A stretch of DNA of 64,000 bases from JBBQKG01 sp038326655 (GTDB lineage: Bacteria > Actinomycetota > Thermoleophilia > Solirubrobacterales > JBBDJG01): assembly GCA_038326655.1 (NCBI GenBank), contig JBBQKG010000010.1, forward strand, positions 29,175 to 93,174. The letters are read 5' to 3'. This document shows, one piece after another, positions 1 to 7,967 of this stretch. Below the pieces are notes generated by a model. The model was not told the origin of the DNA and searched no databases. It was given only the letters and a program-made list of their open reading frames with translations. The translations under genes were made by a program, and so were the position numbers. Position 1 is the stretch's first letter, and every line of letters begins with the position of its first letter.

Positions 1-366
1 GGGGACGCCCTCCGGCACCTTGCTCACCGGGATCGGGCCGCCGCCATCGGAGACCGCGTAGTCCTGCCAGCCGAACGTGCCCATCACGAGCTCGCCGGGC
101 GCATATCCCTCCTGCCGGCTCTCGACCACGCGAGCGACGCAGGCGCCCCGCATGACCTCGCCGATCTCGACCGGCGGGATGTAACTCCGCGCATTGGTCA
201 TCCAGGTGCGCATCGCGGGGTCGAGCGACAGGTAGAGGTTCTGGACGAGGAACTCGCCGTCCCCCGCCTCGGGGACGGGCCCCTCGCGCCACTCGAAGTT
301 GGAGGGATCCACCATGCCAGGCGGTCGCTCCTTCAACAGCCACTGTCGGTTGACGCTCTCCGCCAT
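1..366 (-). CDS. NADP-dependent MDR oxidoreductase, N-terminal part (runs off window)
   Basis: The first 122 codons are visible; the gene continues past the left edge. The translation begins MAESVNRQWLLKERPPG and contains SLDPAMRTWM, which matches the conserved LSLDPYMRGRM-type segment of zinc-independent medium-chain reductases of the leukotriene B4 dehydrogenase/curcumin reductase family, enzymes that reduce enals or enones with NADPH. The start is the ATG at 366; no better upstream start is seen. It is divergent from the acyl-CoA dehydrogenase at 391 with only 24 bp between start codons. The cofactor-binding half lies outside the window, so substrate cannot be judged. Confidence 0.85.
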   Translation of the reverse strand, partial: MAESVNRQWLLKERPPGMVDPSNFEWREGPVPEAGDGEFLVQNLYLSLDPAMRTWMTNARSYIPPVEIGEVMRGACVARVVESRQEGYAPGELVMGTFGWQDYAVSDGGGPIPVSKVPEGVP

Positions 367-374
367 CGGAGCAT

Positions 375-380
375 TACGCT
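375..380 (+). promoter_or_regulatory. -10 element (TACGCT) for the acyl-CoA dehydrogenase
   Basis: TACGCT lies 10 nt before the ATG at 391, with no Shine-Dalgarno sequence in between. This is consistent with leaderless transcription. Confidence 0.4.
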
Positions 381-381
381 A
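376..381 (-). promoter_or_regulatory. -10 element (TAGCGT) for the leftward oxidoreductase
   Basis: TAGCGT on the minus strand ends 9 nt before the ATG at 366. The spacing suits a leaderless mRNA. It overlaps the rightward -10 at 375-380 on the opposite strand. Confidence 0.4.
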
Positions 382-390
382 CCCGAACTG

Positions 391-1548
391 ATGGCCTCGT
401 CGATGCCCGTCGAGTCGGCCCGCAGGATTGCGAGCCTCGCGTACGAGCGTGCCGCGGAGGGCGAGCGCGAGCGCAAGCTTTCTCGCGACCTCGTCGAGGC
501 GATGATCGAGGCGGGCTTCTTTCGCCTCTGCGTGCCGGCCGCGATCGGTGGCGGCGAGGCCGACCCCGCCACGCTGATCGAGGTCTGCGAGGAGCTCGCG
601 CGCGGCGACTCCGCCGCCGGCTGGTGCATCGCCGTGATGTCGACCGCCGGAATGGTCGCCGGCTACATCCCCGAGGATTCGGCCAGGGAGATCTACGGCG
701 ACTCGTCTTCGGTCGTGGGCGGCGTCTTCGCGCCTAGGGGCAAGGCCGTCTCGGCCGAGGACGGCTTTCGCGTGACCGGGCGCTGGCCGTTCTCGAGCGG
801 GGTCGATCACTGCGGCTGGGTGATGGGCGGCTGCGTCGTGATCGAGAACGGCGCTCCGCGAATGCTCGACGGCGGCCGCCCCGACGTGCAACTGGCGCTG
901 TTTCCCAAGCCGGACGTCGAGGTGATCGACACCTGGAAGGTCTCCGGCCTGCGCGCGACCGGGAGCCACGACATCGCCGTCGAGGACCTCGCGGTGCCGA
1001 CCGAGCGCGCCGCCTCGATCATCACCCAGGCGCCCAGGGAGAGCGGCCCCCTGTACGCCTTCCCGGTGTTTGGGCTGCTCGCGCTGACGATCGCGGGCAC
1101 TGCGCTCGGCATCGCGCGGGCGGCGATCGAGGACCTGATCGAGCTCGCCGCGGGGAAGACGCCGACGGGCAGCATGCGGTCGCTCGCCGAGCGGCCCGTC
1201 ACCCAGACCCGGATCGCCCAGGCCGAGGCAGGTGTGCTGGCGGCGCGCGCGTTCCTCTACGACGCGGTCGCGACGGCGTGGGCAGCGGCACAGGCAGGCG
1301 GCGAGATCACGATCGAGCATCGCGCGGCGTTGCGGCTCGCGGCCACCCATGCGACCGCCGCCTCCGCGGCGGCCGTCGACATCGCCTACGAGCTCGGCGG
1401 CGGCACCTCGATCTACGAGACCAGCCCGCTGCAGCGCCGCTTCCGCGACGTGCATGCCGCGACGCAGCACATGCTGATCGGGCCTTCGACGTGGGAGCTG
1501 ACGGGGCGCCTGATGCTCGGCCTTCCCGCGGACGTCGCGCAACTGTAG
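391..1548 (+). CDS. acyl-CoA dehydrogenase-fold flavoprotein
   Basis: The 385-aa protein has the acyl-CoA dehydrogenase fold: an N-terminal helical domain with LCVPAAIGGGEADP, a middle beta domain with GRWPFSSGVDHCGWV and WKVSGLRATGSHD, and a C-terminal helical domain ending in the RRFRDVHAATQH segment. GRWPFSSG and the late DVHAATQH are typical of the branch that includes HsaA/HpaB-like flavin monooxygenases and related ACADs, so it may be a flavin-dependent oxygenase rather than a beta-oxidation enzyme. The usual ACAD catalytic glutamate cannot be placed with certainty. The ATG at 403 is an alternative start. It is divergent from the MDR enzyme, perhaps sharing a catabolic role. Confidence 0.85.
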   Translation: MASSMPVESARRIASLAYERAAEGERERKLSRDLVEAMIEAGFFRLCVPAAIGGGEADPATLIEVCEELARGDSAAGWCIAVMSTAGMVAGYIPEDSAREIYGDSSSVVGGVFAPRGKAVSAEDGFRVTGRWPFSSGVDHCGWVMGGCVVIENGAPRMLDGGRPDVQLALFPKPDVEVIDTWKVSGLRATGSHDIAVEDLAVPTERAASIITQAPRESGPLYAFPVFGLLALTIAGTALGIARAAIEDLIELAAGKTPTGSMRSLAERPVTQTRIAQAEAGVLAARAFLYDAVATAWAAAQAGGEITIEHRAALRLAATHATAASAAAVDIAYELGGGTSIYETSPLQRRFRDVHAATQHMLIGPSTWELTGRLMLGLPADVAQL

Positions 1549-1578
1549 AAAGGGGTTTCCCCGCGGGCGATTCGACGT

Positions 1579-1584
1579 TAGGCT
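1579..1584 (+). promoter_or_regulatory. -10 element (TAGGCT) for the polysaccharide deacetylase
   Basis: TAGGCT ends 6 nt before the GTG at 1591. No ribosome binding site is visible. Leaderless promoter candidate. Confidence 0.4.
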
Positions 1585-1590
1585 GCCCAC

Positions 1591-2766
1591 GTGGCTCGCA
1601 GGCGGCTCCTTTCCGCCTTTCTTGGCGCGGCCTTCCTTGGTCTCGTCGTGCTCGCGTCGCCGAGCGCTTCGGCGCGCGCCGACACGGCCGTTTCGCTGAC
1701 GTTCGACGACGGCGCCGTGAGCCAGCTCTTCGCCAGGGACCAGCTGCTGACCCACCGCATGCGCGGAACCTTCTACATCATCAGCGGCGCCGTCGGCTCG
1801 AACTCCTATTACATGACCTGGGACGACATCGCCGGTCTCGCCGCCACGGGGAACGAGATCGGCGGCCACACCCTCAACCACAAAGACCTCACCACGCTAC
1901 CGCCGCCCCAGGCGCGCGCTCAGGTCTGCGACGATCGCCAGCAGCTGTTCGGCCACGGCTACGACCCAGTCAGCTTTGCCTATCCGACGGGCGCCAACAA
2001 CACGCCCGTCCAGAACATCGTGAGAGATTGCGGTTATGCGAGCGCGCGGCGGGTCGGTGGGCTGACCCACTCGGGTTGCGACACCTGCGAGGACGCGGAG
2101 GCGATCCCGCCGGGGAACGCATATGCGTTGCGCTCCAACGCCGCCGACGTCGGCCCGATGTCGGTTGCAGAGCTGCAGCAGTACGTGCTCCAGGGCGAAG
2201 ACGCGGACGACGGATGGGTGCCGCTCACCTTCCACGACATCTGCTCGCCGTGCACCCCGACCAGCGTCGATGAGTCGATCAGCCCGTCCGACTTTGCCGC
2301 GTTCCTCGACTGGCTGAAGGCGCGCGAGGCCAGCGGCACGGCCGTGAAGAGCGTGCGCGCCGTGATGGGCTTTCCGGAGCCTCCACTGCCGAGCGAGGAG
2401 GAGCCGAAGCCGGTCGTCGCCTTCGCGCCGCCGCGGGACACGGCGACCGCCTTCACCTCGCTGAAGGCGCGCTCCCGCCAGGACGTGGACAAGCTCTACG
2501 TGTCCGCCGCGATGAGCGAGCCGGGGACGCTGAGCGCTTACGGAACGGTGACGCTGGGCAAGCGCTACCGGCTCAAGAAGGCCAGGGTCACAGCCGTGCC
2601 CGGGCGGCTGACGAAACTCCGGCTGGCGCTCACCAAGAAGGGCCTTCGGGCCGTGAAGCGGGCACTCAGGCGGCACACGCGCGTGCGCGCAGTGCTGACA
2701 ATCGTTGCGACAGACAGCGCTGGGAACGTGCAGCGGGCCACCCGTACGATCACGCTTCGCCCATAG
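1591..2766 (+). CDS. secreted polysaccharide deacetylase (NodB/CE4-like)
   Basis: The 391-aa protein begins with a signal peptide (MARRRLLSAF followed by a hydrophobic stretch, cleavage near SASARA). The NodB-like domain spans about residues 30-260: TFDDGAVS supplies the catalytic and metal-binding aspartates, GGHTLNHKDL the metal-binding HxxxH, and FAYPTG the next conserved motif. Such enzymes remove acetyl groups from extracellular glycans or peptidoglycan. After a proline-rich linker (near residue 270) comes a basic C-terminal region of about 100 residues, rich in Lys/Arg, that may bind anionic cell-wall polymers. The start is GTG. The 3' end overlaps the convergent luciferase-like gene by 17 bp. 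Confidence 0.85.
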   Translation: MARRRLLSAFLGAAFLGLVVLASPSASARADTAVSLTFDDGAVSQLFARDQLLTHRMRGTFYIISGAVGSNSYYMTWDDIAGLAATGNEIGGHTLNHKDLTTLPPPQARAQVCDDRQQLFGHGYDPVSFAYPTGANNTPVQNIVRDCGYASARRVGGLTHSGCDTCEDAEAIPPGNAYALRSNAADVGPMSVAELQQYVLQGEDADDGWVPLTFHDICSPCTPTSVDESISPSDFAAFLDWLKAREASGTAVKSVRAVMGFPEPPLPSEEEPKPVVAFAPPRDTATAFTSLKARSRQDVDKLYVSAAMSEPGTLSAYGTVTLGKRYRLKKARVTAVPGRLTKLRLALTKKGLRAVKRALRRHTRVRAVLTIVATDSAGNVQRATRTITLRP

Positions 2767-3706
2767 CGGCAAGCGCCTCGAGCGTATTCCGGCCACCAGG
2801 ATCGCCCGCGGTGGCCGGCACGATTGCGAGCTCGTGCACGCCCGCGTCGCGGTACTGCCGGGCGCGCTCGCGGATCTCGGCCTCGCTGCCGACCAGCCCG
2901 ATCGCCGCGCTCAGCTCCGGCGGCACACGCGCAAGCAGCTCCGAGGGACTTGTGCCCGCGCGCGCCCGCTCGACCAGATCGCCGAAGCCGGCCGCGGTGA
3001 ACATCTCGCCGTAGCCGGGCGCGGCGAGGTAAGCCACCGCGCCACGGCTGAGCTGCGCGATCGCCTCCTCTGCGGGATCGACGCAGCTCGGCACCCAGGC
3101 GGCCAGCGGCGGCGGCTCGGCGCCCGCTTCGGCCGCATGCCCGGCAAGCCGCTGGTGCAACCGGGCGGCGAGCACGGGTGTGCAGAGGTTGATCACCATG
3201 CGATCGGCCTCGGTCGCCGCAACCCGGACTGCCTGATCGCCGAATGCGGCGATCGTCACCGAGCTTTCCGGCGGCGGCAGGCGAAGCCGGTAGCCGTGGG
3301 TCTGCACGAGCTCGCCGTCGACCTCGGCGCGCTCACCCGCGAGCAGCGGCCGCAACGCCCGCGCGGTCTCGCGCAGGTGCGTGGCGGTTCGCCGCCAGGG
3401 CCGGCCATGCCAGCGCTCGACGACCACAGGACTCGACGCGCCAATCGCGACGTGCACGGGCCGGCCGCAGAGCGTCGCGACGCTCGCGGTCCCCATCGCA
3501 ATCGTGATCGGGTCGCGCACGCCGACCGCGAGCGGTCCGACCGTGATCGAGATCCGCTCGGTGGCCGTGCCGATCGCGCTCGCAAGCGCGAACGCGTCGA
3601 AGGTCGCCATCTCCCCGACCCACAGCGACGGATAGCCGAGCGCGTCCGCGATTTGCGCCGTCTCGAGCGCCTCGCTTGGGTCACGGTCCTGCCAAAGGCC
3701 CAGCAC
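2750..3706 (-). CDS. luciferase-like (F420-dependent type) oxidoreductase
   Basis: About 318 aa with the bacterial luciferase TIM-barrel fold. SLWVGEMATFDAFALASAIG and the following RISITVGPLAVGVRDP are typical of the F420-dependent LLM class, and GLVGSEAEIRERARQYRDAGV near the C terminus is the usual closing element. It probably uses reduced F420 (or FMN) for hydride transfer; F420 genes lie 44 kb downstream. It follows the carotenoid oxygenase in the same direction, so the two form a likely operon. The start is uncertain: a GTG at 3706 is the only canonical choice, while GGAGG at about 3741-3745 precedes a GTA codon that would give a more typical N terminus (APTPRLSAVLG). Confidence 0.8.
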   Translation of the reverse strand: MLGLWQDRDPSEALETAQIADALGYPSLWVGEMATFDAFALASAIGTATERISITVGPLAVGVRDPITIAMGTASVATLCGRPVHVAIGASSPVVVERWHGRPWRRTATHLRETARALRPLLAGERAEVDGELVQTHGYRLRLPPPESSVTIAAFGDQAVRVAATEADRMVINLCTPVLAARLHQRLAGHAAEAGAEPPPLAAWVPSCVDPAEEAIAQLSRGAVAYLAAPGYGEMFTAAGFGDLVERARAGTSPSELLARVPPELSAAIGLVGSEAEIRERARQYRDAGVHELAIVPATAGDPGGRNTLEALAAMGEA

Positions 3707-3729
3707 CGCACTGAGCCGCGGTGTCGGAG

Positions 3730-5181
3730 CTACGCCGATCCTCCGGGCAGCTGCGCGCCGGGTACCCAGGTCGCGTGGAACCCGATCGGCACCCGGACCG
3801 GCAACCTGACACGGCAGAGCGGGCCCGCGGTGACATCGGAGGCGTCCAGCACCTCGACTTCCGAGCGGCCCTCGCGCTCGTCGTAGACGTACGAGACCAG
3901 GTAGCCGTCGTCCTCCGCCGCGGCGCCCGGCCGCCGCGCAAACGGCGCCTCGCTGCCCCAGCGCCCCTCGCCGAACCAGTACGTCTCCGAAGCGCCCGTG
4001 TTCGTGTCGTATTTCATGAGGCCGTCGAACAACAGCGTGCTCTCCGGAGAGATGTGCATGTTGTAGGCGTATCGCGTGTGCTGCCCGAGCAGATCCTGGT
4101 TGATCGACGGGAACTCGCAGTTGTCGTCGTCGAGCATCTGCTCCGTCGTCTTGCCCGTGCGCAGGTCGAAGCGGTAACGGTGCAGGTGCGCGTCGAGGCG
4201 CAGGTAGCTGAGCATCTGCGCGAGCGGCCCGTCGAGATCGGAGCGCGGCTCGGGGCGCTTCACCCGGCAGACGTCCATCACGATCTCGTCCCCCTCCTCG
4301 CGGGCGTTCACCGAGTGGTAGATGAAGCACGGGTCGGCCTCGAACCAGCGCACCTCGTCGGCGGTGCCGTAACGCGGGATCACGGCGAACCGAGTCGGCA
4401 TCTCGCGGTCGAAAAAGAGCTTGAAGCGCCCAGCGCGCGCCGCGTCACGGTCGTTCACCAGCGGGAGGTCCATCAGGATCGAGTAGTGCTCGGTGATCGC
4501 CATGTCGTGCGGCAGCCGTGGCCCCGGCAGGTCGATCCCGACGAAGTGCCGCACCGCGCCGCCTGGCGAGACGACGCCGTAGCGCATGAACGGTGGCTTT
4601 ACGCCGTAGTCGAAGAAGCACAGCTCGCCGGTGCGCGGGTCCACCTTCGCATGCGAAGAGACCTCGCAGCGCAAGGTGCCGTCGAAGTCCTCGGGACCGA
4701 GCGTCTCGAGCGTCAGCGGATCGAGCGCGTACGGCTTGCCCGAGCGGTACCAGAGCGCCAGCAGCCGCTCGTTGTGGAAGACGAGGTCGGTGTTGGCAGT
4801 GTCCTTTTCCGGCTCTCCGGGCGGGTTGCCGGCGGGCGGCTCGATGATCCCCTGCCACAGCTGCGCGCCCGCCTCGCGCTCCCGCCGGAACCCGTCCGTG
4901 CGGATCCAGCGGTTGCGGTAGCTCGCGCGCCCTTCGGCGAAGTGCACCGCGTGCACCATGCCGTCGCCGTCGAACCAGTGGTAGCGCCCCCGGGGGTCGA
5001 ACTGCGGATTGGGGCCGTTGCGAACGTAGACGCCGTTCAGGTCCGCGGGGATCTCGCCGATCACCTCCAGCTCGCTGAGCGTCACCTCATCGTGCGTCGC
5101 CGAGTACGGGCCGGTCAGGTACGGGTTGGAACCGGCCTGGAGCGCCGTCTCGAGATCGATCCGATCCAAGTGCAGGCTCAT
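3730..5181 (-). CDS. carotenoid oxygenase (RPE65/CCD family)
   Basis: This 483-aa protein is a full-length carotenoid cleavage dioxygenase-like enzyme, a seven-bladed propeller that binds Fe(II) through four histidines. Candidate ligands are in SSHAKVDP (about 178), RLPHDMAITEH (about 226), FIYHSVNA (about 289) and GFHATWV (about 469). The N-terminal NGVYVRNGPNPQF and YHWFDGDGMVH are family hallmarks. It would cleave carotenoids or stilbene-like substrates with O2. The start is ATG at 5181, behind a -10-like TAGGTT. A luciferase-like oxidoreductase follows in the same direction and could act on the cleavage product (inference). Confidence 0.92.
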   Translation of the reverse strand: MSLHLDRIDLETALQAGSNPYLTGPYSATHDEVTLSELEVIGEIPADLNGVYVRNGPNPQFDPRGRYHWFDGDGMVHAVHFAEGRASYRNRWIRTDGFRREREAGAQLWQGIIEPPAGNPPGEPEKDTANTDLVFHNERLLALWYRSGKPYALDPLTLETLGPEDFDGTLRCEVSSHAKVDPRTGELCFFDYGVKPPFMRYGVVSPGGAVRHFVGIDLPGPRLPHDMAITEHYSILMDLPLVNDRDAARAGRFKLFFDREMPTRFAVIPRYGTADEVRWFEADPCFIYHSVNAREEGDEIVMDVCRVKRPEPRSDLDGPLAQMLSYLRLDAHLHRYRFDLRTGKTTEQMLDDDNCEFPSINQDLLGQHTRYAYNMHISPESTLLFDGLMKYDTNTGASETYWFGEGRWGSEAPFARRPGAAAEDDGYLVSYVYDEREGRSEVEVLDASDVTAGPLCRVRLPVRVPIGFHATWVPGAQLPGGSA

Positions 5182-6138
5182 GCTCAGGGAACCTACACCC
5201 GACCGGCGTCGGCGTGCGCGTGCGACTGCTATCACTCGGCGATCCGCTCGATCAAGCCCGCCATCGCCTCCGCGGCTCTTGCAAGCCTCGCGCTGGCAAC
5301 CCTCGCCTCCGCCCCGCCAGCGCCCGGGGCCGCGCCGAAGGAAACCTACCGCGGCCCCGGCGCCTGGATCGACATCTACGACAGCCGCCTGCTCGCGGAC
5401 CCGCAGGCGACCGTCACCGACCTCTCGCTCCACGGGGTCCGGACGATCTACGTGGAAACGGCCAACTACGCGAACCCGCAGGCCGCGAGCGTCGCCTATC
5501 CGATCGGCATCGCGGCGCTAATCGACGCGGCGCATGTTGCCGGCATGCGCGTCGTCGGCTGGTACCTGCCGGGCTTCAAGAGCCTGCGCCGAGACTTCCG
5601 GCGCAGTCTCGATGCGATCCGCCTCACGACCGTCGCCGGCGGGCGCCTCGACTCCTTTGCGCTCGACATCGAATCGGGCGCCGTGCGCTCGATCGGGACG
5701 CGCAACCACCGTGCGCTGTCGCTCTCGAGGCGGCTCCGGGCGGCCGTCGGCCGCCGCTACGCGCTGGGCGCGATCGTGCCCGACCAGCGCTCGACCACGG
5801 TCGGCCTCCCCAGCATCTGGCCCCGCTTTCCGTACCGCCGCCTGCGCAAGCTCTATGACGTCTTCCTGCCGATGAGCTACTCCACCAACCGCGGCAGGGG
5901 CGCGAGCTTCGTCTACGGCTACACGGTCGCAAACGTCGAGTGGCTTCGGGCCGCGACCGGCGACCCGGAGCTGGCCGTGCACGTGATCGGCGGGATCGCG
6001 AACCGCCTGGGCACGAGCGAGGACGCGGCCGTGATGCGGGCGGCCACCGACGAGGACGTGCTCGGTGCGTCCTTCTACAAGGCGCGGCTGAGCGACGACG
6101 CTGAGTGGGCGGCGCTCACGCTCGGGTTTTCGCCGTAG
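5170..6138 (+). CDS. secreted TIM-barrel-like protein, putative glycoside hydrolase
   Basis: The mature part (from about PKETYRGPGAWIDIYDSRLL) resembles putative glycoside-hydrolase TIM barrels: GVRTIYVETANY, GMRVVGWYLPGF, SFALDIESGAV and YDVFLPMSY look like successive beta strands, with acidic residues at strand ends (E in YVETA, D/E in LDIES). No named family is certain. A signal-peptide-like segment (SIKPAIASAALASLALATLA) is present. The start is a problem: the only canonical in-frame start is GTG at 5170, overlapping the divergent oxygenase gene and giving an unusually long n-region, whereas the natural N terminus RSIKPA is preceded by ATC at 5242. Confidence 0.65.
   Translation: MQAHAQGTYTRPASACACDCYHSAIRSIKPAIASAALASLALATLASAPPAPGAAPKETYRGPGAWIDIYDSRLLADPQATVTDLSLHGVRTIYVETANYANPQAASVAYPIGIAALIDAAHVAGMRVVGWYLPGFKSLRRDFRRSLDAIRLTTVAGGRLDSFALDIESGAVRSIGTRNHRALSLSRRLRAAVGRRYALGAIVPDQRSTTVGLPSIWPRFPYRRLRKLYDVFLPMSYSTNRGRGASFVYGYTVANVEWLRAATGDPELAVHVIGGIANRLGTSEDAAVMRAATDEDVLGASFYKARLSDDAEWAALTLGFSP
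5190..5195 (-). promoter_or_regulatory. -10 element (TAGGTT) for the carotenoid oxygenase
   Basis: TAGGTT on the minus strand lies 8 nt before the ATG at 5181, which suits a leaderless transcript. Confidence 0.35.
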
Positions 6139-6167
6139 GCGGCCGGGAGTACGATCCGGCAGGTCCG

Positions 6168-7967
6168 ATGAACGCGGATTCCGGAGCAGCGATTCGTGCG
6201 CCGAAGCATCTTCGGCCGGCGATCGTCGCCGTTGACCGCGACGCCGAGTCGCTGGCGCTGATCGAGGAGGAGCTCGTGCGTCGGTACGAGCCCGATTACC
6301 GCATCGTGTGCGAGCGGTCGACCACCGCGGCGCTCGCCGAGCTGGAGCACATGCAGGAGTCCGGGGAAGGCGTCGCGATCGTGCTAGCCGAGCACTGGGC
6401 GGACGGCCTCACCGGCGGCGAGTTCCTCGTCGAGGTCCGTCGTCTCCATCCCGAGGCCAAGCGCGCGCTGCTGATCAGATGGGGCGCATGGGGCGACCGG
6501 CCGACCGCCGACGCGATCCTCCGCGCGATGGCGCTCGGGCACATCGACTACTACGTGCTGAAGCCCTGGCGCCCGAGGGACGAGCTGTTTCATCGCACGA
6601 TCTCCGAGTTCCTCCACGAATGGTCGCGCCTGAACCGGCCCGACTCCAAGGAGATCCGCGTGGTCGCGAATCAGTGGTCTCCCGGCGGTCACGCGATCCG
6701 CACGCTGTTCGCCCGCAGCGGCGTGCCGCATGCGTTCTACACGAGCGACTGCGAGGCGGGCCGGCGCCTGCTCGAGGCGGCCTATCAACGCGTCGAGGAT
6801 CCGCACAAGCGCCGTCTGCTGGAGACGGCACACGATCGCGACAGCGACCTGGCCGTCGTATGGCTCCTGGATGACCGGGTCCTGGTCAACCCCACACCCG
6901 CCGAGCTCTCGGACGCCTACGGCGTCGCGACGCGCCTGGGCGAAAAGGAGCGCGACGTCGACGTGATCGTCGTTGGCGCCGGCCCGGCCGGCCTGTCGGC
7001 CTCCGTGTACGCATCCTCGGAGGGCCTGCGGACCCTCACGGTCGAGCGCGCCTCGATCGGCGGCCAGGCCGGGTCGAGCTCGCTGATCCGCAATTACCTG
7101 GGCTTCTCGCGCGGAGTGAGCGGCTCCGAGCTCGCCCAGCGCGCGTACCAGCAGGCCTGGGTCTTCGGGACCAGGTTCCTGCTCACGCACCACGTGCGGG
7201 CGCTGCGGACCGCCGGGGACCGCCACGTGCTGTCGCTCTCCGACGGCACCGAGGCGACCGCGCGCGCCGTGATCCTCGCGACCGGGATCGCCTACCGGCG
7301 GCTAGAGATCCCCACGCTCGAGGAGTTCCGGGGTCGGGGCGTCTTCTACGGCGCTTCCGTGTCGGAGAGCCAGGCCCTCGCCGGTGAGGACATCTACATC
7401 GTGGGGGGCGGGAACTCCGCCGGACAGGCCGCGGTCCACCTTTGCCGGTACGCCGCGAAGGTGACCCTGCTGGTCCGCGGCCGGTCGCTTGCCGAGAGCA
7501 TGTCGCGGTACCTGCTCGAGCACATCGAGAGCATCCCCAACGTCCGCATCGAGTGCGCGACGGACGTGGTCGGAGGCGGCGGAGACACACGTCTGCGCAC
7601 GCTCACGATCCACAACCGGATCACCGGCAAGACCGGCACCGTGCCGGCGGCCGCCCTGTTCGTGATGATCGGCGCCCGCCCGCACACGAATTGGCTCCCG
7701 GAGGCGATCGAGCGCGACCGATGGGGCTATGTGATGACCGGCCGGGACGCGATCAGGGCCAGGGAGGAGCAGGGCGTCGAGGTCCCCGCGGACCGCCGCT
7801 TCCAGGACTACGAGACCTGCGTGCCGGGCGTTTTTGCGGTGGGCGACCTGCGCCACGGCGCCGTCAAGCGAGTTGCCTCCGCGGTCGGTGAGGGGTCGGT
7901 GGTGGTCCGGCAGGTGCTCGACTACCTCGAGGGCGCGCCTGCGCCGGTCGAGGCCACGCGGGCCTGA
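6168..7967 (+). CDS. fused response regulator receiver / thioredoxin-reductase-like flavoprotein
   Basis: The 599-aa protein joins an N-terminal receiver-like domain (about 17-150) to a pyridine nucleotide-disulfide oxidoreductase (about 262-590). FAD binding is seen at VVGAGPAGLSAS (about 268) and NAD(P) binding at IVGGGNSAGQAA (about 410); GVFAVGDLRHGAVKRVASAVGEG closes the FAD domain. The receiver keeps acidic residues D23 and D25 and K132 (LKP), but the phosphoacceptor position is glutamate (E75 in VLAEHWADG). The redox CxxC expected just before the NADP motif is replaced by GASV. A disulfide-reducing role is therefore unlikely. ATG at 6168 was chosen because the longer frame overlaps the previous gene. 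Confidence 0.88.
   Translation: MNADSGAAIRAPKHLRPAIVAVDRDAESLALIEEELVRRYEPDYRIVCERSTTAALAELEHMQESGEGVAIVLAEHWADGLTGGEFLVEVRRLHPEAKRALLIRWGAWGDRPTADAILRAMALGHIDYYVLKPWRPRDELFHRTISEFLHEWSRLNRPDSKEIRVVANQWSPGGHAIRTLFARSGVPHAFYTSDCEAGRRLLEAAYQRVEDPHKRRLLETAHDRDSDLAVVWLLDDRVLVNPTPAELSDAYGVATRLGEKERDVDVIVVGAGPAGLSASVYASSEGLRTLTVERASIGGQAGSSSLIRNYLGFSRGVSGSELAQRAYQQAWVFGTRFLLTHHVRALRTAGDRHVLSLSDGTEATARAVILATGIAYRRLEIPTLEEFRGRGVFYGASVSESQALAGEDIYIVGGGNSAGQAAVHLCRYAAKVTLLVRGRSLAESMSRYLLEHIESIPNVRIECATDVVGGGGDTRLRTLTIHNRITGKTGTVPAAALFVMIGARPHTNWLPEAIERDRWGYVMTGRDAIRAREEQGVEVPADRRFQDYETCVPGVFAVGDLRHGAVKRVASAVGEGSVVVRQVLDYLEGAPAPVEATRA

Noticed and set aside
379..1881. 500-codon open frame on the minus strand across the acyl-CoA dehydrogenase
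   Set aside because: It is antisense to a clear ACAD gene, has Arg/Gly/His-rich low-complexity composition and no family match; long antisense frames are expected at this GC content.
3721..5169. Long plus-strand open frame through the carotenoid oxygenase
   Set aside because: Antisense shadow of the oxygenase; only the part after about 5242 looks like a real protein (TIM-barrel-like).
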